Below, in pieces: positions 1 through 8,398 of a DNA stretch of 39,547 bases. Origin of the DNA: Limnoraphis robusta CS-951 (GTDB lineage Bacteria > Cyanobacteriota > Cyanobacteriia > Cyanobacteriales > Microcoleaceae); assembly GCF_000972705.2 (NCBI RefSeq), contig NZ_LATL02000058.1:1-39547 (forward strand), written 5' to 3'. The notes below the pieces were generated by a model that was not told the DNA's origin, did no database searches, and worked only from the letters and a program-made list of their open reading frames with translations. The position numbers were made by a program, and so were the translations under genes. Each line of letters begins with the position of its first letter. Position 1 is the stretch's first letter.

Positions 1-190
1 TAGCTTAATCCGTTTTTCCGCTTAATATCTGTTTTGAAAATACCGTCGGGCAGACGGAAATCAACGCCTCCCGAGAGACTGATCTCTGCTTAAGTGGGGA
101 AACCCAGTTGAGTAAGTCAACTCATAGAAAGAGGAAACCCAAACAGTGATGTTTGGAATCTCCGTCGTTTACGGCGGAGAGGATGTCAAC
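1..190 (+). ncRNA. Probable IS200/IS605-type right end with TnpB omega-RNA scaffold (partial element)
   Basis: No ORF is present, but five hairpins follow each other: 43-47/53-57 (CCGTC/GACGG), about 74-86 (GAGA/TCTC), 106-111/117-122 (AGTTGA/TCAACT), 139-144/151-156 (CCAAAC/GTTTGG) and 159-167/172-180 (TCTCCGTCG with CGGCGGAGA, one mismatch). The last is followed by GGATGTCAA. A strong terminal hairpin followed by GGATGTCAA is the layout I associate with the right end of cyanobacterial IS200/IS605 elements carrying tnpB, where the same stretch is transcribed as the guide-bearing omega RNA. The tnpB gene would lie upstream of the window, and only stop-rich sequence is seen in 1-60. In this reading the bases after about 190 would be the RNA's guide. 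The assignment rests on recalled pattern plus structure and was not searched. Confidence 0.55.
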
Positions 191-269
191 ATAACAGAGA
201 ACTGATCAGCCGATAAAATTACAAATATTCTGTCTCGCCAAACGAGATCACAAACAAACGGTATTTTCT

Positions 270-1421
270 ATGAAAATTCATCAAAAGATCGGCAATTGGC
301 TGGAAAGGCGCTGGATTGCACCCGCTTATGCTGGAGGATTACTCACTTTTCTATCGCTGTTTTTCTTCGGAGCTGCAACGAATACAATGGCGGGTTGGTT
401 GTATGTGATCAGTGGGACTAGCTTTGCTTTATTGGCGATTGCGGCTGTGTTACCTGTGCGATCGCTCAAACCTCTAGAAGTTCACCGTCGTCCCATTGAA
501 CCCGTGAGCGTGGGCAATCAACTGACGATCGAACTGGAAATTGACAATCGCTCTGATCAACCCAAAACCCTATTACAAGTATACGATCAACTTCCCTCGA
601 TTTTCGGGAAATCTGCAACCGCCATAGAAACCCTCGCTCCCCGCAGTGCTTATCATTGGGTGTATTATCTCCCCACTCAACGGCGAGGCGTTTATCATTG
701 GGAGCAGGTACAGCTTAGGACAGCTACTCCTCTGGGTTTGTTTTGGTGTCGTCGATCCCGTGAGGCGAAAGCCACTGCAATTGTCTATCCGACGGTTTTA
801 CCCTTGACAACTTGTCCACTGGTTGATCAAATGGGATGGGAGCAAAATCAACAAGTGCTTGATCGCAGTCAATATAACATGGCGACTGAAGGTGTTACTC
901 GTACCCTTAGACCCTACCGTTATGGTGATCCAACTCGTTTAATTCATTGGCGATCGAGTGCGCGTTATAATCAACTGCGAGTCCGCGAGTTAGAAGTGGC
1001 AACCGGGGGTCAAGAAATTGTCATTTGTCTTGATAGTGGGAGTTCGTGGCAAAGTGATAATTTTGAACAGGCGGTGATCGCTGCGGCTTCTCTTTATTTT
1101 TATGCTTCGCGATCGCAACTGAATGTACAATTATGGACAGCACAAACGGGTTTAGTTCGCGGAAATCGAGTGGTCTTATCGACTTTAGCAGCAGTTAACG
1201 CTTCTGAAGAAGCAATTGTCGAAAACTTCCCAAATATTCCGGTCATTTGGCTGACTCAAAATTCACCGAGTATTTTTTCTCTGGCTTCGGGTAGTCGTTG
1301 GGTTTTGTGGTCAGAACAAGCGGATATTGGTGCTAAAAATCTCTCGCAATTTCCTCAACTCGGTTTACAAATTAATCGCGATCAACCGCTACAATTACAA
1401 CTTCAGTCGTCTTTGAAATAA
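270..1421 (+). CDS. DUF58 domain membrane protein
   Basis: This is a 383-residue protein of unknown molecular function in the DUF58 family. Two membrane segments near residues 20-38 and 41-62 anchor it, and the rest is predicted outside the bilayer. The diagnostic DUF58 block YRYGDPTRLIHWRSSAR lies around residues 216-232, followed by a VRELE stretch and a von Willebrand A-like fold with IVICLDSGSSW. DUF58 genes often sit beside MoxR-type AAA ATPases; no such partner is visible here, although the upstream side is cut off. The ATG at 270 gives a complete N-terminus directly before the first membrane segment. The Shine-Dalgarno sequence is weak, as is common in cyanobacteria. The family is clear, the function is not. 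Confidence 0.88.
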   Translation: MKIHQKIGNWLERRWIAPAYAGGLLTFLSLFFFGAATNTMAGWLYVISGTSFALLAIAAVLPVRSLKPLEVHRRPIEPVSVGNQLTIELEIDNRSDQPKTLLQVYDQLPSIFGKSATAIETLAPRSAYHWVYYLPTQRRGVYHWEQVQLRTATPLGLFWCRRSREAKATAIVYPTVLPLTTCPLVDQMGWEQNQQVLDRSQYNMATEGVTRTLRPYRYGDPTRLIHWRSSARYNQLRVRELEVATGGQEIVICLDSGSSWQSDNFEQAVIAAASLYFYASRSQLNVQLWTAQTGLVRGNRVVLSTLAAVNASEEAIVENFPNIPVIWLTQNSPSIFSLASGSRWVLWSEQADIGAKNLSQFPQLGLQINRDQPLQLQLQSSLK

Positions 1422-1454
1422 AATGTAAAAATCCTTGAAGAAGTTACAGAAGTT

Positions 1455-1543
1455 CAGTCAACTGTTGTGGGCGGGAATATTTACCGTTATTTGTCAGAAA
1501 CATACATTTGTTCAGAACCCGCCCCAAGGCTGACTGTTGACTG
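1455..1543. repeat. Intergenic inverted repeat (GGGCGGG/CCCGCCC)
   Basis: An imperfect palindrome fills the gap after the DUF58 gene. The inner arms GGGCGGG (1469-1475) and CCCGCCC (1518-1524) are flanked by outer arms CAGTCAACTG (1455-1464) and CTGTTGACTG (1533-1542). It resembles small palindromic intergenic repeats of cyanobacteria and may also act as a transcript-end hairpin for the DUF58 gene. Confidence 0.5.
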
Positions 1544-1563
1544 ATAACTGCTGCCGGAGTGAC

Positions 1564-1569
1564 TATAAT
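1564..1569 (+). promoter_or_regulatory. Putative -10 box for ftrC
   Basis: A perfect TATAAT lies 57 bases upstream of the ftrC start. No -35 hexamer sits at ideal spacing; TTGACT at 1537-1542 is 21 bases away. This is a promoter guess from the -10 match only. Confidence 0.35.
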
Positions 1570-1626
1570 GTTGCCATCGTGCGTTACAATCTAACAAACT
1601 GTTTGAAATCTGAAGATCACAATACC

Positions 1627-1992
1627 ATGACGACTGAGACCAACAAAAATTTATCAACTGAAACCAGCCTGAAAGCGATGAAAAAATTCGCTGAAAAGTA
1701 TGCTAAGAATACAAATACCTACTTTTGTGTTGATCCTTCAGTAACAGCAGTGGTGATCGAAGGACTCGCCAAACATAAAGATGAGTTAGGGGCGCCGCTT
1801 TGTCCTTGTCGCCACTATGAAGATAAAGAAGCTGAAGTCAAAAATACCTTTTGGAACTGTCCTTGTGTTCCAATGCGGGAGCGGAAAGAATGTCACTGTA
1901 TGTTGTTCCTAACTCCCGATAATGATTTTGCGGGAGAAAAGCAAGATATTAGCGACGAAGATCTCGAATCTACTCGTAAAACTATGATATAA
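1627..1992 (+). CDS. ftrC: Ferredoxin-thioredoxin reductase catalytic (beta) subunit
   Basis: This is the catalytic chain of ferredoxin:thioredoxin reductase. It takes electrons from photosynthetically reduced ferredoxin through a [4Fe-4S] cluster and an adjacent disulfide to reduce thioredoxin, which switches light-regulated enzymes. The 121-residue product has the six family cysteines as three CxC pairs: C59/C61 (CPC), C78/C80 (CPC) and C89/C91 (CHC). By comparison with known FtrC proteins, C61 and C91 should form the redox-active disulfide and the other four should hold the cluster. I chose the ATG at 1627, which gives the usual compact length, over an in-frame start about 30 codons upstream, because that extension resembles no FtrC. 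The variable partner subunit (ftrV) is not in the window. The gene is transcribed alone. Confidence 0.95.
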   Translation: MTTETNKNLSTETSLKAMKKFAEKYAKNTNTYFCVDPSVTAVVIEGLAKHKDELGAPLCPCRHYEDKEAEVKNTFWNCPCVPMRERKECHCMLFLTPDNDFAGEKQDISDEDLESTRKTMI

Positions 1993-2054
1993 AACCATCA
2001 GAGAATCAGCCTCATTTTGACTGTTGAGAGATTAGATGATTGTTTGAAAAAGTC

Positions 2055-2076
2055 AGCCCTAGTTCTAACTGGGGCT
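2055..2076 (+). terminator. Hairpin after ftrC
   Basis: AGCCCTAGTT (2055-2064) pairs with AACTGGGGCT (2067-2076) in a 10-bp stem with one G-T wobble. It is followed closely by a short T run (CATTTTAA). It sits about 60 bases past the ftrC stop and before the next gene, so it is a plausible terminator, although the U tract is short and delayed. Confidence 0.5.
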
Positions 2077-2106
2077 ACGCCATTTTAACTTAACATTACA
2101 AAGATT

Positions 2107-2511
2107 ATGTCTGAAGAAATTCCGTCAGAATTTTGGCAGGGGATTGAAGAGTTCAACCAACAAGAATATTATGCTTGTCACGATACCTTAGAAGCGTTGT
2201 GGATGGAAGCGATGGAACCGACCAAAAAGTTCTATCAAGGCATCTTACAAATTGCTGTAGGACTCTATCATTTGAGTAATCAGAACTGGCGAGGTGCAGT
2301 CACTTCTATGGGTGAAGGAATGAGTCGATTAAACTATTTTAAGCCAGATTACTTTAATATTAATGTTGAAAAATTAATTGATCAAACCGCTAATTTATTA
2401 TTGGCAATCCAACAAGCTGGGCCGGAAAAAGTCGGGGATTTTGTTTTGGCTGAGAATTCCGAGCAAAATTCGCAGGGAATTACCCCTCCCACTATCTCGA
2501 AATTGAACTAA
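2107..2511 (+). CDS. DUF309 domain protein
   Basis: This is a 134-residue soluble protein of the DUF309 family, whose biochemical role is unknown. The family signature runs through residues 6-75: FWQGIEEFN, then YYACHDTLEALW with EA, then a downstream FYQGILQIAVGLYHL helix. The conserved His/Glu pattern (CHDTLEALW) is intact. The C-terminal 25 residues are polar and probably disordered. The ATG at 2107 is immediately before the family's usual start. It lies alone between ftrC and a kinase gene, and nothing in the context assigns a pathway. Confidence 0.88.
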   Translation: MSEEIPSEFWQGIEEFNQQEYYACHDTLEALWMEAMEPTKKFYQGILQIAVGLYHLSNQNWRGAVTSMGEGMSRLNYFKPDYFNINVEKLIDQTANLLLAIQQAGPEKVGDFVLAENSEQNSQGITPPTISKLN

Positions 2512-2534
2512 TTATTTTTCAATGAATGGGAGAT

Positions 2535-2560
2535 AAAAGTTTCAAAAATAGAACTTTTTT
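2535..2560 (+). terminator. Weak hairpin with T run after the DUF309 gene
   Basis: AAAAGTTTC (2535-2543) pairs with GAACTTTT (2551-2558) with one bulge and is followed by further T residues. It lies between the DUF309 stop and the kinase gene. The stem is AT-rich and may not be efficient. Confidence 0.35.
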
Positions 2561-2614
2561 AGAAAGAGTTTATCAATAAAATTTGTGAAAAATGGATGAT
2601 AAAAACAAAAAGAT

Positions 2615-4141
2615 ATGACACTCATTGATCGAACCCTATTAAGTCGCTATCAAGTCATCCAAAAAATTGGAACCGGAGGATTTGGAGATACTTATTTAGC
2701 GGTTGATTTGGCTTTACCGGGTCAACCGCAATGTGTGGTTAAACATTTATCTCCAAAAGATACAAGTCCCCACGTTCTTTTAGTAGCTCAACGATTATTT
2801 GAACAAGAAGCACAACTCTTACATCGTTTGGGAGAACATTCTCAAATTCCTCGTCTTTATGCTCATTTTAACGAGAACGGAGAATTTTATTTAGTTCAAG
2901 AATTTATTGACGGAAAAGATCTCAGTCACGAACTCAAACCCGGACAGCCTTTGAGTCAGGATAAAACCGTTAAACTCTTAACGGAAATCTTAGAAGTTTT
3001 AGCCATTGTTCATCAAGAAAACGTCATCCATCGAGATCTAAAACCTACCAATATTATGAGACAATCTAATGGTAAAATTGTCTTAATAGACTTTGGTGCC
3101 GTTAAAGAAATTCAAGGATTAGCTGTTAACCCCGAAGGACAAACACACCTCACCGTTGGTATTGGTTCACCGGGATATATGCCGAGTGAACAAGCCAAAG
3201 GAAGACCCAAGCTTGCGAGTGATATTTATGCTGTTGGAATTATCGGAATTCAAGCTTTAACAGGTTTAAAACCCGCTCAATTTCCTTATGATCAAAAAAC
3301 CGATGAAATTCTGTGGAGAAAGCACGCAACGGTTAGTGATGAACTCGCGAAAGTTATCAATAAAATGGTGCAGGAACAGTTAAGCGAGCGCTATTCTAAT
3401 GCGTCTGAAGCCTTAGCTAAACTCACGCCTTTGTTAACAGCGTCTACTGCGAATATGACCGCTTCTTCCCCCTCTGTTGCTTCTGTAACAATACCTGTTT
3501 CTCCTAATGTATCGTCAAATTATTCTCGGAAAAAATTTATTTGGGGAATAGCAGCACTGGTATTAATCGGAGTGGGAATACCGACAATAGGTTATTACTG
3601 GGCAATCAACAAACCCTCACTAGAACAACCAGAAATAGTAACTGATTTGCCAAGGTTAGAAAATACACCTCTCCAGGCTGATTATACTCAATTAGAGAAC
3701 TTATTAGCTCAAGGAAACTGGAAAGAAGCGGATAAAGAAACCGAAAAAATAATGCTAAAAGTGGCGAACCGAGAGCAAGAAGGATGGATAGATGCCAATG
3801 CGATCGCTAGTTTCTCTTGTGCCGATTTGCGTCAACTTGCTCAACTTTGGAGTCAATATTCAGACGGAAAATTTGGCTTTAGTATTCAAAAAGAAATTTA
3901 CCAAGAAACGGGAAATCCTCTGGGCAAATTTGAAAAGTCAACCTATGATCAATTTGGGGACTCAATTGGTTGGCGAAAAAATGGAAATTGGTTAAGCTAT
4001 TCTGATTTAACCTTTGATCAAAATGCACCGAAAGGTCAGTTTCCCACCTGTACAAACGCCGCTCAAAAATTCTCCGGCTGTCGTTGGCCGTTATACTTGT
4101 TATTTGAGCGGGTGGAAACCTGTCAACAACAAAAACTGTAG
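2615..4141 (+). CDS. Serine/threonine protein kinase with C-terminal GUN4 domain
   Basis: This is a 508-residue membrane-anchored Hanks-type kinase. The glycine-rich loop GTGGFGDTY lies at 19-27, the ATP-anchoring lysine is K43 (VVKHL), the catalytic loop is HRDLKPTN with D141, the metal-binding DFG-equivalent is D159 (IDFGAVKE), and GSPGYMPSEQ at 184-193 is the activation segment end. A single membrane segment spans about 308-331. Residues 356-505 form a GUN4-type domain (DYTQLENLLAQGNWKEAD at its start; the FSCADLRQL and GWRKNGNW segments follow). GUN4 proteins bind porphyrins and stimulate Mg-chelatase, and kinase-GUN4 fusions recur in cyanobacteria. The likely job is a kinase that senses a tetrapyrrole or related ligand. 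Substrates are unknown. All catalytic residues are present. Confidence 0.93.
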   Translation: MTLIDRTLLSRYQVIQKIGTGGFGDTYLAVDLALPGQPQCVVKHLSPKDTSPHVLLVAQRLFEQEAQLLHRLGEHSQIPRLYAHFNENGEFYLVQEFIDGKDLSHELKPGQPLSQDKTVKLLTEILEVLAIVHQENVIHRDLKPTNIMRQSNGKIVLIDFGAVKEIQGLAVNPEGQTHLTVGIGSPGYMPSEQAKGRPKLASDIYAVGIIGIQALTGLKPAQFPYDQKTDEILWRKHATVSDELAKVINKMVQEQLSERYSNASEALAKLTPLLTASTANMTASSPSVASVTIPVSPNVSSNYSRKKFIWGIAALVLIGVGIPTIGYYWAINKPSLEQPEIVTDLPRLENTPLQADYTQLENLLAQGNWKEADKETEKIMLKVANREQEGWIDANAIASFSCADLRQLAQLWSQYSDGKFGFSIQKEIYQETGNPLGKFEKSTYDQFGDSIGWRKNGNWLSYSDLTFDQNAPKGQFPTCTNAAQKFSGCRWPLYLLFERVETCQQQKL

Positions 4142-4202
4142 GGCGCATCAAACAGTTAAGCTTTGGAGGGGAGAAGAAAGAAAAGTGGAATTTGATGCAC
4201 CC
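4141..4202. repeat. Intergenic inverted repeat GGGYGCATCAAA
   Basis: GGGCGCATCAAA (4141-4152) and TTTGATGCACCC (4191-4202) are inverted copies with one mismatch and a 38-base loop. Such GGGTGCATCAAA palindromes are dispersed repeats in cyanobacterial intergenic DNA. The left arm begins on the last base of the kinase stop codon, so the repeat abuts the gene end. Confidence 0.6.
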
Positions 4203-4280
4203 GACTCATTCACAAAATTCCGGAAAAGGGGTGACAAAGAGCTGATATAGTATTCAAAATGTCTTAGTGTAGGAAGTCAT

Positions 4281-5375
4281 ATGAGTAAAATTCGGGTAGG
4301 ACTGTTGTTTGGTGGACGTTCGGGCGAACATGAAGTCAGCATTCGTTCCGCACAAGCGATCGCAACAGCCTTAAGGAGCGATCAAAATGCCAGTAAATAT
4401 GAACTGCTACCCGTATATATTGGCAAAGATGGTGTTTGGCAAAAAGGTGAAATTGCTCAACAAGTTCTCGCCTCGGGTGAACCGCTTTATCTAACAGATG
4501 AGAAAACAACATCAACAGATTTAGTTCCCAGTCCCTCGCTGCTTCCTGAAGCGACAAATTTTGAGGAAATTGATGTTTGGTTTCCGATTTTACACGGCCC
4601 GAACGGAGAAGATGGTACAATTCAAGGATTGCTAACTTTAATGCAAGTTCCGTTTGTCGGATCGGGTGTTTTGGGTTCAGCCATTGGCATGGATAAAATC
4701 GCTATGAAAATGATCTTTTCTCAGGCGGGATTGTCACAAGTTAAATATAAAACGGTAAAGCGATCGCAAATTTGGTCAAATCCTTGTATCTTTCCAAAAT
4801 TATGTGATGAATTAGAAGCAGAACTCGGATATCCTTGTTTTGTGAAGCCTGCTAATTTAGGCTCATCAGTGGGTATTTCTAAAGTGCGATCGCGTGCAGA
4901 ATTAGTAACCGCTCTCGATAATGCAGCCAGTTATGATCGGCGGATTATTATAGAAGCAGGAGTAGAAGCCCGAGAACTTGAATGTGCGGTTTTAGGCAAT
5001 GATCAACCCCAAGCTTCTGTGGTCGGAGAGATTACTTATCAGAGTGATTTCTATGACTATGAAACCAAATACACCGAAGGAAAAGCGGCTTGGTTCATTC
5101 CAGCCCAGGTGAGTGATAATATTGCTAATAAAATCAAAGAAATGGCTGTTCAAGCCTTTTTAGCGCTGGATGCAGCAGGTTTAGCCCGAGTTGATTTCTT
5201 TTATGTGGAGAAAACAGGCGAGGTTCTGATTAACGAAATTAATACCCTTCCTGGTTTCACCGCGACCAGTATGTATCCTCAACTTTGGGCATCGAGTGGA
5301 ATTTCTTTTTCTGAGTTAGTCAATCAGTTAATTCAACTGGCTCTTGAACGACAGCCTGAAGTTTCTCCGAAGTAA
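4281..5375 (+). CDS. ddl: D-alanine--D-alanine ligase
   Basis: This enzyme makes the D-Ala-D-Ala dipeptide used in the peptidoglycan stem peptide, in the cytoplasm with ATP. The 364-residue length is typical of the longer Ddl type. The N-terminal domain begins [20 protein letters not shown] (2-24), the hallmark of Ddl. [14 protein letters not shown] marks the active-site serine/glutamate region, and GSSVGISKV lies in the ATP-grasp loop. [18 protein letters not shown] is the mobile omega loop with the Tyr expected for D-Ala specificity rather than D-lactate. [20 protein letters not shown] supplies the Mg ligands. The ATG at 4281 is preceded by AGGAAG at a good distance. No other cell-wall genes are adjacent. 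Confidence 0.97.
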   Translation: MSKIRVGLLFGGRSGEHEVSIRSAQAIATALRSDQNASKYELLPVYIGKDGVWQKGEIAQQVLASGEPLYLTDEKTTSTDLVPSPSLLPEATNFEEIDVWFPILHGPNGEDGTIQGLLTLMQVPFVGSGVLGSAIGMDKIAMKMIFSQAGLSQVKYKTVKRSQIWSNPCIFPKLCDELEAELGYPCFVKPANLGSSVGISKVRSRAELVTALDNAASYDRRIIIEAGVEARELECAVLGNDQPQASVVGEITYQSDFYDYETKYTEGKAAWFIPAQVSDNIANKIKEMAVQAFLALDAAGLARVDFFYVEKTGEVLINEINTLPGFTATSMYPQLWASSGISFSELVNQLIQLALERQPEVSPK

Positions 5376-5447
5376 GCGTTTCTATAGGGTGACAATCTCT
5401 CGATTGGCGTGTTAATTTGGGAAGTATTCTCTCAGCCAATAAACCCT

Positions 5448-7706
5448 ATGAGCGATAGTCATTTACCAGAAAGTGGTGCAGAATCCAACCGCGCCGATGT
5501 GATTGGTTTTCTCAATGATTGTAGCGACCGAATCTTTGCCCATGTTCTCAATCCCCAGAGCGATTTATTCGAGTCCAATGCGAGTATTTTGGGTGAGTCT
5601 CACACGCAACTGAGGGCGATTATTCAACAGGTGCAAACTCAACAACAAGAACTCACATCATCACTCGCTGCGGGTTTGGATTTTCTGCTGGGTCGGGAAG
5701 ACTACGCCAACGATCAGATTGACTCGGCTCTGGCTCACTATCAGCACAGTTTAGAATTTTGGCCTGCTGCTCTGACTAATTTTGCGGAGAACTTGTTCGC
5801 TGACCCAGAGCTTGTTCCTCCCTTCAACTCTTTAGAACGGTTGGGGGTTATTTTATTTCATATGGGATTGAGCTATGATCGGCGAGGGCAACTGGATTCT
5901 GAGTCGAATCAACAGCTTCACTGGCAACAAGCCAAAACCTATTTACAACGCAGTTTAGATATTTTAGAACTCGCAGAACGTCGTGATTTAGTGGCTAAAT
6001 TTATTCCTAAATTCTGTAACGTTTTACAACAATTGCAAGCCTGGCAAGAGTTACAAACGGTTGCTCAAAAAGCCTTAGATTTACATATTTCTTACGGTTC
6101 ACACCATGATATTGCTCAAGATTATGGCTTTTTAGCAGAGGCGGCGATGCACCAATCTCAATGGTCACACGCCAATCAACTGGCAGAATTAGCGTTAGAA
6201 ATTCAAAATCAATCTTTACGCGATCCGCTACATACGTTATCTGATGAAAATCCCTATTTATTGTTGTTGGCAGAATCTAAACATGAATTCACTGTTTGGC
6301 AAGCTACAGTTAGTCGCTTAGAAGAAGCCCTAAAAAAAACAGATCCTCAGCAAGAAAATCGAACTTATATACAAATTTTAAAAGCTCTACATCAACTCTA
6401 TTTTGAACAGGATTATTACGGAAATGCGGCTCATATTAAAGAAGAAAAACTAAAAGTTGAATATCAATTTGGACTGCGTTCATTTGTGGGATTACAGCCC
6501 TTAAAACCACAGTTTAAATCTCCAGAATTTGGAGGACAAGTTGCTGCGGAGATGATTTCTTCAGGTCGATTAAATGAGATTAATGAATTAGTCGAACGAA
6601 TTGAGAGTGAGGATCACAAATTAATCGTTCTGCATGGAGAATCCGGTGTCGGAAAAAGTTCTTTAATTAATGCCGGAATAGTTCCCTGTTTACTGCAAAA
6701 ACAAGTGACGAATCCCCAGGTTTCTACGCCGATTACGTTAAGAATTTATACGGATTGGCTACGCGAACCGAATCCTGATACTTGGAACTTAGAAACCGTT
6801 TTAAATCGCTTAATAAAAAACAGTGAAAATCATTTATCGACGGTTTTAATTTTTGATCAATTTGAAGAATTTTTTCAAGTGTGTACAGAACCCAGTCAAC
6901 GTTTACCTTTTTATCAATTTTTGCGAGATTGTTTAACGTTGAAATCGATTAGTGTTATTCTCTCAATGCGAACCGATTTCTTGCATTATTTGCTAGAATG
7001 CGATCGCACCACTTGTTTAGAAGCCGTGATTGGTTATGAAGTTCTTTCTAAACAGGTGATTTATGAGTTGAGAAACTTTTCAACTGCACAAGCCAAAGCT
7101 TTTATTAAACATCAAACCCAGCAAAACCCCGCTCAGTTTGATGAAGATTTGGTTAATCAATGGGTACAAGATTTAGGAACTCGCTTAGGGGAAGTTCGTC
7201 CGATTGAGTTACAAATAACAGGTTCACAACTTGAAACTGATAGGATTACAACCTTAGAACAATATCAACAATTTTCTGATCATCCTCAACTGAATCTAAT
7301 TTCCCGATACTTAGATCAAGCTTTAGCAGATTGTGGCTATAAAAATGAACGCATTGCTTTATTGGTTTTATATTCGCTGACTCAAGAAAATGAAACTCGT
7401 CCCCTAAAAACTCGTGCAGAAATTATCGCTGATTTAGATACAGCATCTCCTGAAAAAATAGACATGGTTTTAGAAGTCTTTATTGAAAATGGATTAGTAT
7501 TACTGCTTCCCGAAATCCCGGAAGATCGCTATCAATTAGCCCACGATTATTTAGTGCATTTGATTCGTCAACAAAAAGGAGAACGTTTAATCGCAGAATT
7601 AGAACTCGAACGTAATAAAGCCCAACGAAAATTGATGCAAGAAAAGCCAGATAGTTTTGTTGAACGGGCTATTGGATCAGTATTACGTTGGATGCGGGTG
7701 GATTAA
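5448..7706 (+). CDS. TPR-like repeat STAND NTPase (nSTAND1 type)
   Basis: This 752-residue protein has an N-terminal half (about 1-350) made of TPR-like helical hairpins and a C-terminal STAND NTPase. Walker A GESGVGKS is at 397-404. Walker B FDQFEEFF includes D470 and is typical of the nSTAND1 group also found in the caspase protein at 12888. The end (YQLAHDYLVHLIRQQK, then a basic helix) is the winged-helix region that usually precedes a transmembrane segment and WD40 repeats; here the protein simply stops. STAND NTPases are signal-driven oligomerising switches. The TPR part is the likely sensor or partner-binding surface, and no effector domain is visible. The ATG at 5448 is preferred to an in-frame GTG at 5409 because homology-like sequence starts after it. 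It is about 1.4 kb upstream of the caspase pair and may cooperate with it (inference). Confidence 0.85.
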   Translation: MSDSHLPESGAESNRADVIGFLNDCSDRIFAHVLNPQSDLFESNASILGESHTQLRAIIQQVQTQQQELTSSLAAGLDFLLGREDYANDQIDSALAHYQHSLEFWPAALTNFAENLFADPELVPPFNSLERLGVILFHMGLSYDRRGQLDSESNQQLHWQQAKTYLQRSLDILELAERRDLVAKFIPKFCNVLQQLQAWQELQTVAQKALDLHISYGSHHDIAQDYGFLAEAAMHQSQWSHANQLAELALEIQNQSLRDPLHTLSDENPYLLLLAESKHEFTVWQATVSRLEEALKKTDPQQENRTYIQILKALHQLYFEQDYYGNAAHIKEEKLKVEYQFGLRSFVGLQPLKPQFKSPEFGGQVAAEMISSGRLNEINELVERIESEDHKLIVLHGESGVGKSSLINAGIVPCLLQKQVTNPQVSTPITLRIYTDWLREPNPDTWNLETVLNRLIKNSENHLSTVLIFDQFEEFFQVCTEPSQRLPFYQFLRDCLTLKSISVILSMRTDFLHYLLECDRTTCLEAVIGYEVLSKQVIYELRNFSTAQAKAFIKHQTQQNPAQFDEDLVNQWVQDLGTRLGEVRPIELQITGSQLETDRITTLEQYQQFSDHPQLNLISRYLDQALADCGYKNERIALLVLYSLTQENETRPLKTRAEIIADLDTASPEKIDMVLEVFIENGLVLLLPEIPEDRYQLAHDYLVHLIRQQKGERLIAELELERNKAQRKLMQEKPDSFVERAIGSVLRWMRVD

Positions 7707-7728
7707 TTCATGTTTCCTGAAATTAATA

Positions 7729-7834
7729 AAACACTAAGACACGAAGACACTAAGAAAGACAATCTTCGTGAGTTTGTGCCTTAGTGTTGAGTCTTCTGTA
7801 AAAACTACAAAGACGCTAAGACACAAAGAAAGAA
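7729..7834. repeat. Intergenic CACTAAGACACGAAG repeat cluster
   Basis: AAACACTAAGACACGAAG at 7729-7746 is inverted imperfectly at 7764-7787 (CTTCGTG and CCTTAGTGTT arms). A third related copy, ACGCTAAGACACAAAGAAAG, lies at 7813-7832. CACTAAGACACGAAG-like palindromes are widespread intergenic repeats in cyanobacteria. The cluster fills the gap between two convergent genes and could form a transcript-end hairpin. Confidence 0.65.
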
Positions 7835-7843
7835 ATCACGGCA

Positions 7844-8398
7844 CTATACAGGCTTTATTCTGCACACCTGAACGGCGATTTGATGTTTACAAATTGTGTT
7901 GCGATACCGTGAATCTGCACAACTGCATCCGGTTTTGTTCACTTGAGAAAGGGTTTGATGGATGGGATTCCAAACAACGGCACCTTGATCATTAAACTTA
8001 ACAGACAAGGGTTCAATTGCGACTCGATTATATCGGGATAAAAAGGCTGTCGCTTCGGGAAAACTCAACCAAAATTTACCCTGATTTGTGGTAAACTGAA
8101 GACCAGAAGCTTTGATTTCCCAAGCTTTAATTTTGCCTGATTTTAACAGCCGAATGTCTAGCCAACATTGCCAAATTTTGCTAAAATGAGCTTTAGATAA
8201 TAAGGTTGCACAGCGTCCCTTTGGGGTTTTATAAATGATTTGGGGAATTTGACCAACTCCAACGGTTTGAATGCGTTCAACTCGAATATGAGTCGGAACT
8301 AGAGCTTGAATTTCAGCAGTTAGTGCTGTTTCTAAAGAATGGTTAACACTAGCTCCCGAAGATTTTTGAACGGCAGGTGCGATCAATGGGGATGTCAT
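7844..8398 (-). CDS. Small SWIM-type zinc-finger protein
   Basis: This 184-residue protein has no recognised full-length family. Its C-terminal end carries C158-x-C160-x9-C170-x-H172 (GCSCADSRYRNTICKHQIA), the CxCxnCxH pattern of the SWIM zinc finger, a DNA- or protein-interaction module. The rest is a mixed alpha/beta domain, with a hydrophobic centre around IWQCWLDIRLLKSGKIKAWEIKASGLQF. No membrane segment or signal peptide is seen. The ATG at 8398 has AAAGGA upstream at a suitable distance and gives a full reading frame. It is the only minus-strand gene between the STAND and caspase genes and has its own leader containing a hairpin. A role in nucleic-acid binding is inferred from the zinc motif only. 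Confidence 0.8.
   Translation of the reverse strand: MTSPLIAPAVQKSSGASVNHSLETALTAEIQALVPTHIRVERIQTVGVGQIPQIIYKTPKGRCATLLSKAHFSKIWQCWLDIRLLKSGKIKAWEIKASGLQFTTNQGKFWLSFPEATAFLSRYNRVAIEPLSVKFNDQGAVVWNPIHQTLSQVNKTGCSCADSRYRNTICKHQIAVQVCRIKPV

Noticed and set aside
3879..4151. 90-codon minus-strand frame in the GUN4 part of the kinase gene
   Set aside because: It is fully antisense to a well-supported domain and has no recognisable product.
7768..7995. A 75-codon + strand frame
   Set aside because: It overlaps a repeat cluster and the 3' end of the SWIM gene on the other strand, and has no recognisable product.
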